A stretch of 64,000 bases of DNA from Prunus persica (taxonomy: Eukaryota; Streptophyta; Magnoliopsida; Rosales; Rosaceae). The translations under genes and the position numbers were made by a program. Every line of letters starts with the position of its first letter. Positions within the stretch are counted from its first letter, which is position 1. Shown here piece by piece: positions 43,976 through 55,088 of the stretch. The notes under the pieces were generated by a model that made no database searches, was not told where the DNA came from, and was given only the letters and a program-made list of their open reading frames with translations. The stretch is taken from NCBI RefSeq assembly GCF_000346465.2, contig NC_034016.1, positions 5,928,362 through 5,992,361 on the forward strand, in the 5' to 3' direction.

Positions 43976-45611
43976 CATAAGGGGCTTTTTCGTTCCGGCA
44001 ACTACAAATGGGCTAGGCTGCCGTAATTTCAACCCTGAGTTCAAGAATCAGACCCCAAGAATGCTTCGAAAGGGTAGTGAAGCCTTAGGAAGCACCCTGG
44101 TTATCTTCACCAACAAAAACAACTGCCGCTTACAGATAGATTCTTAGCTTGGCATGAGAAGCTTGTGGCATGGAAGCAAAGTAGTCATGAGTTTAGCATT
44201 AAAGAAAGAGAGGGCTGTGAGTTCCTATGAGAAACAGGGGTTTCAAAGTAGAGGATAAGGAATTCTAAAAGGGTTCGTTTAAGAGAAAGATAGGGGGAAT
44301 AACAATGGGTGTGTTGAGTAGTTTCTAGCAGCTTGACGAAAGCTCTGTCAAGCTCTGGAACGATTTACCAGAAGAGAAAATGGGAGGAGATGGAGGAATA
44401 AGGCTCGAAATTGCAGAGGTTTTAGGGATGAGAGATGAAGCTTGCTCTCTGGATCTGGTTGTAGTTAATGGTGAAGTAGTGGGTGTGGTTGTGTTTAATG
44501 GATAGGAGGTACCTCCTTTTATAGCCGTTGGAAGCTCCTCCTTTCCAAGAAACCCTAATGGGTTCTCTCTAATTTTGCCAAGTCTCCCCTTACATTTCTC
44601 TTCTCTCCCTTTGACTCATCTAATTTTGTAAAATCTCCCTTTGTCCAGACACATAAAGACAAGATTTTTGGGAGCTCTAAGGCTTTCTCGCAGCTGCTTC
44701 AGTAATGAACTCCCATTTTTGGCTACCTCATCACCTTCTTTCCTTCCCTCTTCCATGGCAAGAGCTGGTAGGAGAAAGAAATGGGTAAGGGCGCTGGTTT
44801 GAAGGGTGCCTCTTCTCCTAGCAACCTGCGCGCGCTAATACCCCTGGATCTTTGAGTGTTCTACCTTGATGTTTGTTTGGCCCATGTGTTGGAGCCTCCC
44901 AGCAGCTTACATACATGGACATTTTTTGGCTTTTATCGTGGCCTTGTTTCCAGCTAAGTGCTGGAGGCTGCAGATATTTTCCTTGGTTGCTTGGGCCTTC
45001 CTAAGGTGATAGGTTAGCCCATTAAGGGAATGAGCTAATTTCCTAGAGTATTGGACTATTTTTCATAAAGTATTGGGCTATTTTTTCTAGAGTATTGGGT
45101 CTTTTTCTCTCCTTTATGCTTACCTACATATTTGGGCTCAAGAAATGGGCTTGAGTTTTGGGGCTCCTAAGCATCCCAAAATGTCCATTTCTCAGCTCAT
45201 CAATGGGCCTCATGAAAACTCGTTACCATCCATACCACAACCCACTCAGCAAGCCCCGGGCATTTGCATAGCTTGGGCCCACTTAAGCTTGTAGCTTGGT
45301 TAGGTACAAAATAAGGGTTTTCTGCTTCACATTGCATGTCGATCGACGTGCTCGAATTTTATCGCTTTGAAAAGCGATATGATGCTTGACGGAATAATTA
45401 GCATGGGCTTGTAGAGTCAGTGCCTTTTATGGGCTCATTTCAATTCTTAGCGTGATGGATTGCATATTTATTTGGCATGGCACGTGCTCGTGGCTCGTGC
45501 AAGTGTGCATGAAGAATTTCGTTTGCTCTGAACCGGGTCTTTTCTTAATAATGTGTCGCACTAGGCCGAGAATTTATTTGGGCCCAACCCTGGATTTTTT
45601 GTTCCTCAACA
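43976..45611 (-). repeat. Tat-2 3' LTR
   Basis: Plus-strand start 'cataaggggc' is a mutated form of TGTAGGGGC seen in the other two copies; ends TCCTCAACA. Shares with 52610-54317 blocks such as 'aatgcttcgaaagggtagtgaagcc' and 'caaccccactcagcaagccccggg'-type text. Mostly non-coding. Confidence 0.88.
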
Positions 45612-45630
45612 TTAGCCCCCTTAATTATTA
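45612..45630 (-). other. Polypurine tract of Tat-2
   Basis: Plus strand 'ttagcccccttaatta', so AAGGGGGCTAA on the minus strand directly upstream of the 3' LTR, the expected plus-strand primer. Confidence 0.75.
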
Positions 45631-47369
45631 GGGCCATGAATGAGTGCTAGAATGTGCCGAATAATTAAACTTGATCAAAAAATCAAATTTATAATTGCAA
45701 GGTGACTCTTCTCTTCTTGCATGCACGATGACGGCATGTCATGATGGGCTTCTAGCAGTTATTTGCAATTTTCCAGGTACCAATTTCTTCCTCCATTCTT
45801 TTCATTTATTATTTTCTTCTTATTTTCCTTCCTCTTTACGCGCACCAGAGTGAACTTCTCTCCATCACTTTTTTCTACTTTCGTTTTTCTTCCTCCAACA
45901 AACGCAGGGTGAGAGACAGTGAGATTGAGAAGAGCCGCCAGTCTTCAGGTGCTGGAAGGGACCTCGAGCCGAACCCAACTTCTTCATCCCCCCTATGAAG
46001 AAACCCACTTGTTGCTAGAAGAGATCTTTTCATGCAGATTTTTCTTCTAAGAATCCCTGATTTCCCCATTTCTTGGTGCATCTGAGGCTATCCTTTGAGG
46101 GGATTAACAAGGTATGCCCTTTTCTCTTGCAATTTCTTGAATTTATTGAGGGGTTTGTTGGGCTTTCCATACCCATGGGTTTTGCTCTTCATTTTGGCAG
46201 CCAAGCACTCAACTTCTTTGACCCATCCATCTTTTGTTGCCATCGCAACGAGGGTACCTACGGCATAGTTACTGGAAAAGCAGGGTTTGCGTCAGTTTTT
46301 GGGCAAGCTGCTGGAAGGGTGCCATTGCCGGAATCGTGTGGAGGAGTTGCCAGTATGGATTGCTCCCCTTTCTTTTCTTCATTTTATCGTGTGCTGGGCC
46401 TCTTTGTGCTAGCGAAAAGGCTAAACTTTGCGTGATGCACTACTCCCGTGATTGTAGGTTTAAACGTCTCTGGCACAAGAAAGGTAAAGGTGCCGAAACC
46501 TAATGTTGCATTTCTTGCTGCTGGAAGCTTTGAGCGCACCCAGCTCCGTAACTTGGGCACTTGAGCTCTTCTTTTAGTAAGCAGTTTTCCCTACTGGCTG
46601 GAGTTGTGAGCTTTTTTTTTTTACTTCATAGGCATAGGCATGAACTAGTGTTTCGGCCTAGGCTCGTCTTTCTTGTGAATACCTGCTTGATTAATTTTGG
46701 GCTCTCTCTTATGTTGCTAGAATAAGGGCTGTTAAGAAATTGATAGAATACATGTTTTGCAATACTTGAATTTTGTATTATTGGGAGAGAATTTTGCTTG
46801 CCATGGGAATTGCTTGTCGATCATGGAACGAGGATATTGCTTGCCATGGGTAAATTGCATGCTGCTTGGGCATTGCTTAAGCGTTTCCTTTGGCGTGAAC
46901 TTGACTTGCCATGCTTGACGTATATTTTGCGTGTGCTACGTTCTTGACCCCTTTTTTGATTGTTGTTGAACTATATGCGTCATGAACGTATGCTTGTAAC
47001 ATCATGATTAATACGTAAGATCATAGGCTGTTGAAAGCTTGAGGAAAGCACCATTGGTTTCTTTTTATGAGGTTAGAGCTTGGAGATGGATACCTGTTTT
47101 TTTTTTTTTGGCTTTATAGGGATAGATATAAACATGTGTATGATGGGTCTGCAAGAATGCTGTGTAACACATAGGGTTTTTGTTTTTGTTTTTGTTTTTG
47201 TTTTTTTTGTGAAAAAGATTACTAGGAGGTAAATAGTGTTCAGTTTGTAACACTTTCTTTGTGAAAAAGGGTCTCTTAGAATGATTGATTGAGCATGGAA
47301 TGGGAACTTTGCTTGTCATGAGCTCGATTAATAGATTGCATGATGCTTCAAAAATATTTTTTGTTTATG
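45631..47369. other. Tat-2 interior, non-pol region
   Basis: About 1.7 kb lacking recognisable retroelement coding. Plus-strand frame 46073-46435 (120 residues) is the longest; I recognise no family. C/T-rich leader-like text precedes it (45780-45900) and 'aacaaggtatgc' near 46107 could be a splice donor, so a captured or antisense transcription unit is conceivable but unproven. Confidence 0.4.
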
Positions 47370-47374
47370 CATTT

Positions 47375-49165
47375 TGTAGGGGCTTTTCGTTCTGGCAGCT
47401 ACTGCGGGCATGGGCTGCCGTAAAGAACCAAATGAGAGAAAATTGCCCCTAGGTCTGAGTTCAAAAATGGCCCCGAGAATGCTTCGAAAGGGTAGCTGAG
47501 CCTTAGGAAGCATCTTGGTTACCTTCACTAGCAAAACTAATAGTCGTTTATAGGTAGATTCTTAGCTTGGCATGAGAAGATTGTGGCATGGGAGCAAAAC
47601 CATCATGAGTTTAGCATAAACAGAGGGAAGGCTATGAATTCCTATGAGAAACAGGGGTTTCAAGACAAAGGGGAATGGATTCTAAGAGGGTTTGGTGAAG
47701 AGGGAGAGAGATGGAGGTATGATGGATGTGTTGAGTAGTTTCCGGCAACTTAACAAAAAATCTATCAAGCTCTGGAACTTTTTAACATAAGAGAAAAGGG
47801 GAGGAGATGGAGGAATAGGGCAATAAATTGCAGAGGTTTCAGATATGAGAGATGAAGCTTGCTCTCTGAATGTGTGTCGTAGCTAGTGGTGAAGTATTGG
47901 GTGTTTTGGGTAATTTTCCAGCAGCTTGACAAAGGCTCTGTCAAGCTCTGGAATGAGTTACCAGAATAGAAAATGGGATATGGAGGAATAGGGCTCAAAA
48001 TTGCAAAGTTTCGAAGATGAGAGATGAAGCTTGCTCTCTAGATGTAGGCTGAGATGATGGGTAGGAAATGCCTTTTTTTATAGGCGCTGGAAGCTCCTTC
48101 TTCCCAAGAAACCCTAATGGTTTCTATCCAATTTGGCCAAGTTTTTCCACTCCTTTCTCTTGTCTTCCTTTGACTCATCATATTTGGTGAAATTCTCTCT
48201 ACCCAATCGCACAAAAACAGGGTTTGGGGAGCTCTAGGCTTTTCCCGTAGCTGTTCCAATGAGGGAATCCCATTTTCAACTATCTTTCTTCCTTATTTTC
48301 TCCCATCTTCCATGGCTAGATTTGATGGAGGGAAAGAAATGGGTATATACACTAGTTTAAAGGGTGCCTTGGCTCCTAGCAACCTACATGCACTAATATC
48401 CCCTGGTTCTTTGCGTGTTCCACCTTGGTGTTCATTCGTAGCCCATGTGTTGGAGCCTCCCAGCAGCTCACTGACATAACACTTTGGCTTTCATCGTGGT
48501 TCATGTTTCCAGCTAAGTGTTGGAGACTATGGATATTTTCTTGGCTGCTTGGGTTTTTGCTAAAGTGATTGGTTAGCCTACCAAGGGAATGGGCTTAAAT
48601 GATGGACTATTTTATTTATGGTGATGGGCTAACTTCCTAAGGTATTGGGGTCCCTTTTTCTCTCTTTTATGCTTACCCACATATTTGGGCTCAAGAAATA
48701 GGCTTGAGTTTTGGGGCTCCCAAGCGGCCCAAAACTTCCATTTCTCGGCTCATCAATGGGCCTCATGAAGGCTCGTTACCATCCATACCACAACCCACTC
48801 AAGCAAGCCCCGGGCATTTGTGTGGCTTGGGACCACTTAAGCTTGTAGCGTAGTTGGGTGTGAAATAATGATTTTCTGCTTGGCATGACATGTCATTGGC
48901 ATGCTTTAATTTTATCGTCTTTGAAAAGGGACATGATGTTTGGCGGGGCAACTAGCATGGGCTTGTAAAGTCGGTGCCTTTTATGTTCCCATTTCAATTC
49001 CTAGTGTGCCGGATGGCATATTTATTTGGCGTGGCATGTGATCGTGGTTTGTGCAAGTTTGTATGATAAACTTTCGCGTGCCCAAATTGAGTTTCTTATC
49101 AGTAAGGTATTGCATTAAGCCGGGCATATATTCAGGCCCAATCGTAGACTTTTTGGGCCTCAACA
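47375..49165 (-). mobile_element. Solo LTR of the Tat-2 family nested in Tat-2
   Basis: TGTAGGGGC...CCTCAACA, 1791 bp, flanked by perfect CATTT duplications (47370-47374; 49166-49170). Same family as the two Tat-2 LTRs but more diverged. It contains an internal ~180-bp tandem duplication (about 47725-47880 and 47900-48050, sharing 'tctatcaagctctgga' / 'agagatgaagcttgctctct'). Confidence 0.9.
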
Positions 49166-49170
49166 CATTT

Positions 49171-51040
49171 TGCTTGGCATAAGATAGCTTGCTTTGCTTG
49201 GCCTGTAAAGTTCATATGGCTTGCATGCTAGTGTAGAGATTGCTTGGCTTTAACACAGAGAACTAGCTTTATACTTTGCCCTTTTGTAGCATATTCTTTG
49301 TTGGCAATTCTGGCAAGGATTCATGTAATAAGTCATGATGACCGCAGTGATGGCCTATTTCCTCTTGCACGACGGGCTGAAGAAGAGACAACTACCTTCA
49401 TCGCTTATAAACACTTGCCAAGACTTGATCATAGGCATTGGGTAAGCTTTGGAGACTACTCTTATTTTCAGGTGCTGTATAGAAGAAATGCATGTTTCCG
49501 ACGGCCACTTGATTTTTTCAATACCCTTGTAGCATCACTAAGGGTTGGACAGAGTGATTTGATTGTGAGTTGGCAGACTCAACTACTGAAGATGTTTTGC
49601 GAATGATTGAAGGTTGCAAAGGAAATATCGTTTTCGACCTTACAGTAGTGTGCTGAAAGCGTTTGAGCAAGGCTATATCTTCCAGCACTATTTTTCTCTA
49701 ACACATGCCCTTATTTCGCCTTGCAGGTCGCATTTCTTTATTGTGGGGGGCTGGCTGGCTCGATGCGTAGTAGTGTTTCCTTTTGAAATCGCAGGGTGTA
49801 TTGATCTGTAGCACAGTTGGATGCATTTGGGCTTGAGTTGTACCCTTTTTTTTTTGGAGAGCCTAAAGCTCATGTTGTTGGAACCTTGAAACACAGCTTT
49901 GTTACATACTTTCTGTCATAACTTTTGATTTAGAATGCTTGAGATATTAAGTTTTAGCCTGTTTTGTACGCTTTGCTTAGTTGGAAATAATGAAATGCAT
50001 GAATTGTTGAGGTATGGAATGCATTGAGATAATGATTTCCAGCTTATTTTGTACACTTCACTTGGTTGGAAATAATGAAATGCATGAGTTACTTGAGATT
50101 TTAACTGGTTGGGTTGTGGTAGGTGCAAGATACATGCTGCCAATTTTTACAGGATCACAAAAGTGTTTGCCCTATTGCCTCTTTGTTTTTTTTTTTCTTC
50201 CTCCACAAGGCCTCTCTTATGTGATCTTTTTTTTTCTTTTCACAGCACCCCAACACATACACTCTCTTCAAATATTGCAGCGATTGGAATGATTTTCCTT
50301 GATAGTGTGACCTTTCTTTTTTCTTTTCAAGATTGACACATGATATTGCTTGTGCATGGTGCTTGTTAACGGCTTTGGGTCCCATCTAATTGGCTTTGCT
50401 TGGTATATTTACTGTTGAGAGGCTTAGCTTTTTAAAGGAAAGTCTGCATGTTATTATTATTATTTTTTTTCAAAGAACATGTTTTGCAAAACAGAAGAAG
50501 GGAAAAGGAAGGACAGAATTCTAGAGGCTTTTTTCTTTTTCCAAAATACTCCATTCTCATTGCAAATATCATCTTACACCTTGGCATGCTATAATGGTGG
50601 TGCATTCTAGAAAAGTTGTGAAAGCATATGGTGAAAACACATAAGGGGTTCATCTTTGAAATAAATTTGAAAAGCCAAAACAAAAGGATAGGTGCAAAAG
50701 CAGCTTAGCAGTAGTAAGGCTTTGAGCCATTTTGCATTGATGAATACTCCAATCAAATTAAGCCCCAAGTATGAAAGGGCCAAGGAGTGTGCTTGACTTG
50801 CAATAGCATGAAAGCTTGTGGCTTATGTCGACATGTATTTGGCATGTACTGTACTAGTCTGTCATGCTCTGCAAAGACATTTAACAGAGCCACAGTTGCT
50901 GCTTTACTTGCATGTGGCTCATAACCCAACCAATCAGAGAGGGATTTACAGCTCATAACCCATCACACTTTCTTCAACTTCTGTGAGGTTATAGGAGGTT
51001 ACTGCAGCTATCTCTCGACAATCTTGCTGAACAAGTGAAG
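49171..51040 (+). other. Tat-2 interior with antisense frame
   Basis: Plus-strand frame 49244-49606 encodes 120 residues including GLFPLARRAEEETTTFIAYKHLPRL and WVSFGDYSYFQVLYRRN in mixed-composition, protein-like text; a further plus-strand fragment (about 49611-49811) may continue it after a shift. It runs opposite to gag, on the side of the 3' LTR, as do the antisense extra ORFs known in some Tat-lineage elements. I do not recognise its family. The remainder is A/T-rich and non-coding. Confidence 0.4.
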
Positions 51041-51049
51041 CCCCCAAGT

Positions 51050-52565
51050 GGCATTCGTCTAACATGTCCAATATGAATACTTCGCTGCTAGAACCATCCT
51101 CCCATCCATCAGCAAGTAGCCATGGGTGTTATAACTTGAAGGTTTTGAATATTTACACCAGTAAGCTTTCTCCATGTTTCCACAAGGCTCCCAAATAGCC
51201 TCTGATGGCTTTGGGTCATTCTTCCACAGGTGGCACAATATGTCATCATCGAGAAAGCTATCAAAGCATGTAATAAAAGCAGCCATCTCATTTCCCCTTC
51301 ATTTTGGCATAGGGTCTTCGTCGAAAGCTTGCTTCCTAGAATGCAACTCAAGAGTTCCATCATGTATCTTGGTGTGCAAGATCTTCCTCAAAGTTTGATA
51401 AATAGTGGTTGGATGACCCACAAACTGATGCTAACGGCAGTACCTAGGATCATCATTTTCCTCTCTGGTAGGGACTTTGTAGGGCCTGGAGGGTTTGATT
51501 GTACTATCAACAAACATTGTATCAAGAGTGGCATGGAACACTTCATCTTCACACAGCAGTGGCGGGTACGTCTCCTTGTCTTTTCTTTTGTCTAGTGTCT
51601 GGTGTGCTTCTTCCTCTTCTAATGTCTGGTGTGCTTCTTCCTTTTCACTCTTCTAAGCTTCCTGCCCAGTTAGCTTGACTGACACGTTTGTTTTTCTTAC
51701 TGCTTCCTGCAGCATAGAAAATTGGTTGATGCCAATATTCTCCTGATAACTTTGTAATATGTCACGATGTTGCTGATACAAATTTCAACAAGCGCTTCCT
51801 CATCCTTCTCATCATAGTAGTCTAGAGCCAGGTCCCAGAATCGGCGCACCAAGTCCACATGGTCTTCCCCATGGTTTTGGCAAGTGTTGTTGATTTGAGT
51901 CGTAGTGACTCTTTCCTCATTCTGGAAGTATTTCTTACAGAACCTGCCTGCGAAATCCCCCCAAGAGCGAATGGAGCCTGGTGCGAATGTCGTGTACCAT
52001 GTATAAGCACAAACTGTAAGACTTTTCGAAAACTCCCAGAGACGGAGATTATAATCAACAGCGTGTGGTCCCAAAGAGTCAATGAAGTGGTTGACATACT
52101 CTTTCGGGCTCCTTTCCTTCCATCGAAATAACAAAACTTGGTGCCTAGGATACGGCTGGTGGAGTAAGCTTGACGGATATGGTGGCTGAGGAACATACTT
52201 CCAATCCTCTTGGCTTCGACTTAGTTCCTTCTTCAGCATAGCGATGACATCTTCTTGGGTGACAAAAGATGGCCCTTTTTGTTCAGAACCCTTTCTGGCA
52301 ACAGCAGATTCCTCTTGGGGAGGTCTTTCGTTTTCTTCACTTGGCTTCGAGACTGAGTTTTTTAGCTCTTTGATTGTATCTGCCATCTCCCTCTAGGTTT
52401 CTCCCATAGCATGGATGGCTGCAATGAGGTCTGAAAGGGTAAAAGCTCCCTCACTTGCATGTTTTTCTTATCTAGGAGAGGCATTTTGCCTTGATTCCGA
52501 GTCACCATGGTCTGGTCCGTCTTGGGAAGCCATGGTATTGCTTCTGGTCTTCTTTCTTGGAGGCA
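51050..52565 (-). pseudogene. Tat-2 gag
   Basis: Begins MPPRKKTRSNTMASQDGPDH just inside the primer site (near 52560), with a stop soon after. The frame 51697-52386 holds the gag core: YVNHFIDSLGPHAVDYNLRLWEFSKSL, AYTWYTTFAPGSIRSWGDFAGRFCKKYF, then VDLVRRFWDLALDYYDEKDEEALVEICI. Further down, after shifts, 'DPRYCR*HQFVGHPTTIYQT' (around 51420-51460) resembles the C-H-H-C zinc segment with Cys replaced by Tyr and a stop, then an unrecognised C-terminal stretch to 51059. Gag would build the particle; this copy is dead. Confidence 0.8.
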
Positions 52566-52586
52566 TAGGTGAAGATAATAGCCTGA

Positions 52587-52604
52587 TCCTCAGCTGAGTC
52601 GCCA
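52587..52604 (-). other. Primer binding site, tRNA-Arg-like (Tat-2)
   Basis: Minus strand TGGCGACTCAGCTGAGGA, resembling the tRNA-Arg primer site used by Ogre/Tat elements with two changes, five bases inside the 5' LTR. Confidence 0.75.
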
Positions 52605-52609
52605 ATTTA

Positions 52610-52881
52610 TGTAGGGGCTTTTTCGTTTCGGCAGCTACAAATGAGTTGGGCAACTGTAAGGAGCAAATAGGTTGGGCAACCGTAAGGAGCAAATGGGTGA
52701 AATTACCCCCTGTGTCTAAGTTCAAGAATCAGATCCCAAGAATGCTTCAAAAGGGTAGTGAAGCCTTAGAAAGCACCCTGGTTATCTTCACCAACAAAAA
52801 TAGCAGCCATTTACAGATAGATTCTTAGCTTGGCATGAGAAGCTTGTGGCATGGAAGCAAAGTAGTCATGAGTTTAGCATT

Positions 52882-52931
<50 letters not shown>

Positions 52932-54317
52932 AGGGATGTGAGTTCTATGAGAAACAGGGGTTTCAAAGTAGAGGAGAAGGAATTCTAAAAGGGTACGTTG
53001 AAGAGAGAGATGTGTGGGAATAAAAATGGGTGGGTTGAGTAGTTTTCGGCAGCTTGACGAAAGCTCTGTCAAGCTCTGGAACGATTTACCAGAAGAGAAA
53101 ATGGGAGGAGATGGAGGAATGGGGCTCAAAATTGCAGAGGTTTCAGGGATGAGAGATGAACCTTGCTATTTGGATTTGGTTGTAGTTAGTGGTGAAGTAA
53201 TGGGTGTCGTTGTGTTTAATGGGTAGGAGGTACCTCCTTTTATAGCAGCTTGAAGCTACTCCTTTCCAAAAAACCCTAATGGTTTCTCTCTAATTTTGCC
53301 AAGTCTCCCCTTTCATTTCACTTCTCTCCCTTTGACTCATCCCATTTTGTGAAATCTCCCTCTGTCCAAACACACAAAGACAAGATTTTTGGGAGCTCTA
53401 AGGCTTTCCCGCAGCTGCTTCATTAATGAACTCCCATTTTTGGCTACCTCCTCACCTTCTTTCCTTCCCTCTTCCATGGCAAGAGTTGGTGGGAGAAAGA
53501 AATGGGTAAGGGCGCTGGTTTGAAGGGTGCCTCTTCTCCTAGCAAATTGCGGGCGCTAATACCCCCTGGTTCTTTGAGTGTTCTACCTTGACATTTGTTT
53601 TGCACATGTGTTGGAGCCTCCTAGCAGCTTGCATACATGGACATTTTTTGGCTTTTATCATGGCCTTGTTTTCAGCTAAGTGCTTAAGGCTGCATATATT
53701 TTCCTTGGTTACTTGGGCCTTCCTAAGGTGATGGGTTAACCCATTAAGGGAATGGGCTAATTTCCTAGAGTATTGAGCTATTTTTCCTAAAGTATTGGGC
53801 TATTTTTTCTAGAGTATTGGGTCTTTTTCTCTCCTTTATGCTTACCCACAAATTTGAGCTCAAGAAATGGGCTTGAGTTTCGAGGCTCCCAAGCAGCCCA
53901 AAACTTCCATTTCTCAGCTCATCAATGGGCCTCTTGGAAACTCGTTACCATCCATACCACAACCCACTCAGTAAGCCCCGAGCATTTGCGTGGCTTGGGC
54001 CCACTTATACTTGTAGCCTGGCTAGGTACCAAATAAGGGTTTTCTGCTTGGCATTATAGGTCGATCGGCATGCTCGAATTTTATCGCTTTGAAAATCGAT
54101 ATGATGCTTGACGGAATAATTAGCATGGGCTAGTAGAGCCAGTGCCTTTAATAGACTCGTTTCAATTCTTAGCGTGAAGGATTGCATATTTATTTGGCAT
54201 GGCACGCGTACGTGGCTCGTGCAAGTGTGCATGAAGAATTTCGCGTGCTCCGAACCGGGTCTTTTCTTAATAAGGTGTCGCACTGGCCCAACACTAGATT
54301 TTTTGGGCCTCAACACT
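52610..54317 (-). repeat. Tat-2 5' LTR
   Basis: TGTAGGGGC...CCTCAACA followed by CTTAG. It differs from the 3' LTR by a duplicated 'gggcaaccgtaaggagcaaat' unit (about 52646-52690) and by a (GA)n expansion at 52886-52925. Confidence 0.9.
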
Positions 54318-54322
54318 TAGGA

Positions 54323-55088
54323 AGGGATGTACCGGGTATCTTGCTGACGTGATTGATACTAGGGATAATGGTGTGAGGTTGGAAGATATTCCAGTAGTGC
54401 GGGAGTTTCTAGTTGTGTTTCCAGAAGACCTTCATGGACTACCTCCTCAACAAGAGATAGAGTTTACCATCGAACTCGTCTCAGGTACAAGTCCTATCTC
54501 TCAGGCGCCATATAGAATGGCACCAGCAAAAGGATGACACCATGAGGTTGTGTATTGACTGTCGGCAATTGAACAAAGTTACAGTGCGGAATCGTTACCT
54601 GCTGCCTCGTATTAACGATTTGTATGACCAGTTAAAGGGTGCTAGAGTGTTCTCTAAAATTGATTCGAGATAGAGATATCATCAGTTGCAGATTAAGGAA
54701 GAAGATGTACCTAAGACTGCTTTCCGGACAAGGTATGGGCGTGACAAGTTTCTGGGGATGCCTTTTGGGTTAACTAATGCGCTAGCAGCATTTATGGATC
54801 TCATGAACATAATGTTGCGACGTTACTTGGACTGTTTTGTGATTGCGTTCATAGATGACATTCTCGTGTTTTCTAAAAGTGAAAAGGTGCATATGAAGCA
54901 TCTAGAAATTGTGTTGCGAACTTTAAGGAGGAGGCAATTGTATGTGAAGTTTAGCAAGTGTCAGTTTTGGTTAGACAGAGTTAGTTTCTTGGGGCACGTG
55001 ATTTCTGCTAAAGGTATATATGTGGATCCCCAAAAGGTGGAAGCAGTGGTAAACTCGCCGCTTTGTGGAGGGTTTCTCTACCATAGCG
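54323..55088 (+). pseudogene. Chromovirus reverse transcriptase
   Basis: Frame 54349-54537 has [23 protein letters not shown] (start of RT). A deletion removes bases near 54535 (MAPAK is followed by another frame); [11 protein letters not shown] and a stop near 54673 follow. The frame 54686-55093 contains [14 protein letters not shown], and the catalytic FIDDILVFS, then [11 protein letters not shown]. Coding breaks at 55088 ([10 protein letters not shown]) at the solo LTR. Catalytic DD is intact but the gene is broken. Confidence 0.9.

Larger units (their letters stand above)
43976..54317 (-). mobile_element. Gag-only Tat-like LTR retrotransposon (Tat-2)
   Basis: Direct LTRs 43976-45611 (3') and 52610-54317 (5'), minus orientation, bordered by perfect CTTAG duplications (43971-43975; 54318-54322). 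Interior: tRNA-Arg-like primer site 52587-52604, gag remains 51050-52565, and a purine tract beside the 3' LTR. No protease, RT, RNase H or integrase was found in the ~5.2 kb of interior left after removing the nested solo LTR (47375-49165). It therefore looks like a non-autonomous gag-only derivative, or one that lost pol by deletion. It sits between protease and RT of the family-B chromovirus. Confidence 0.85.

Noticed and set aside
47375..54317. Tandem LTR-interior-LTR array formed by unequal crossover
   Set aside because: The middle LTR has its own perfect CATTT duplication, so it is a separate insertion reduced to a solo LTR.
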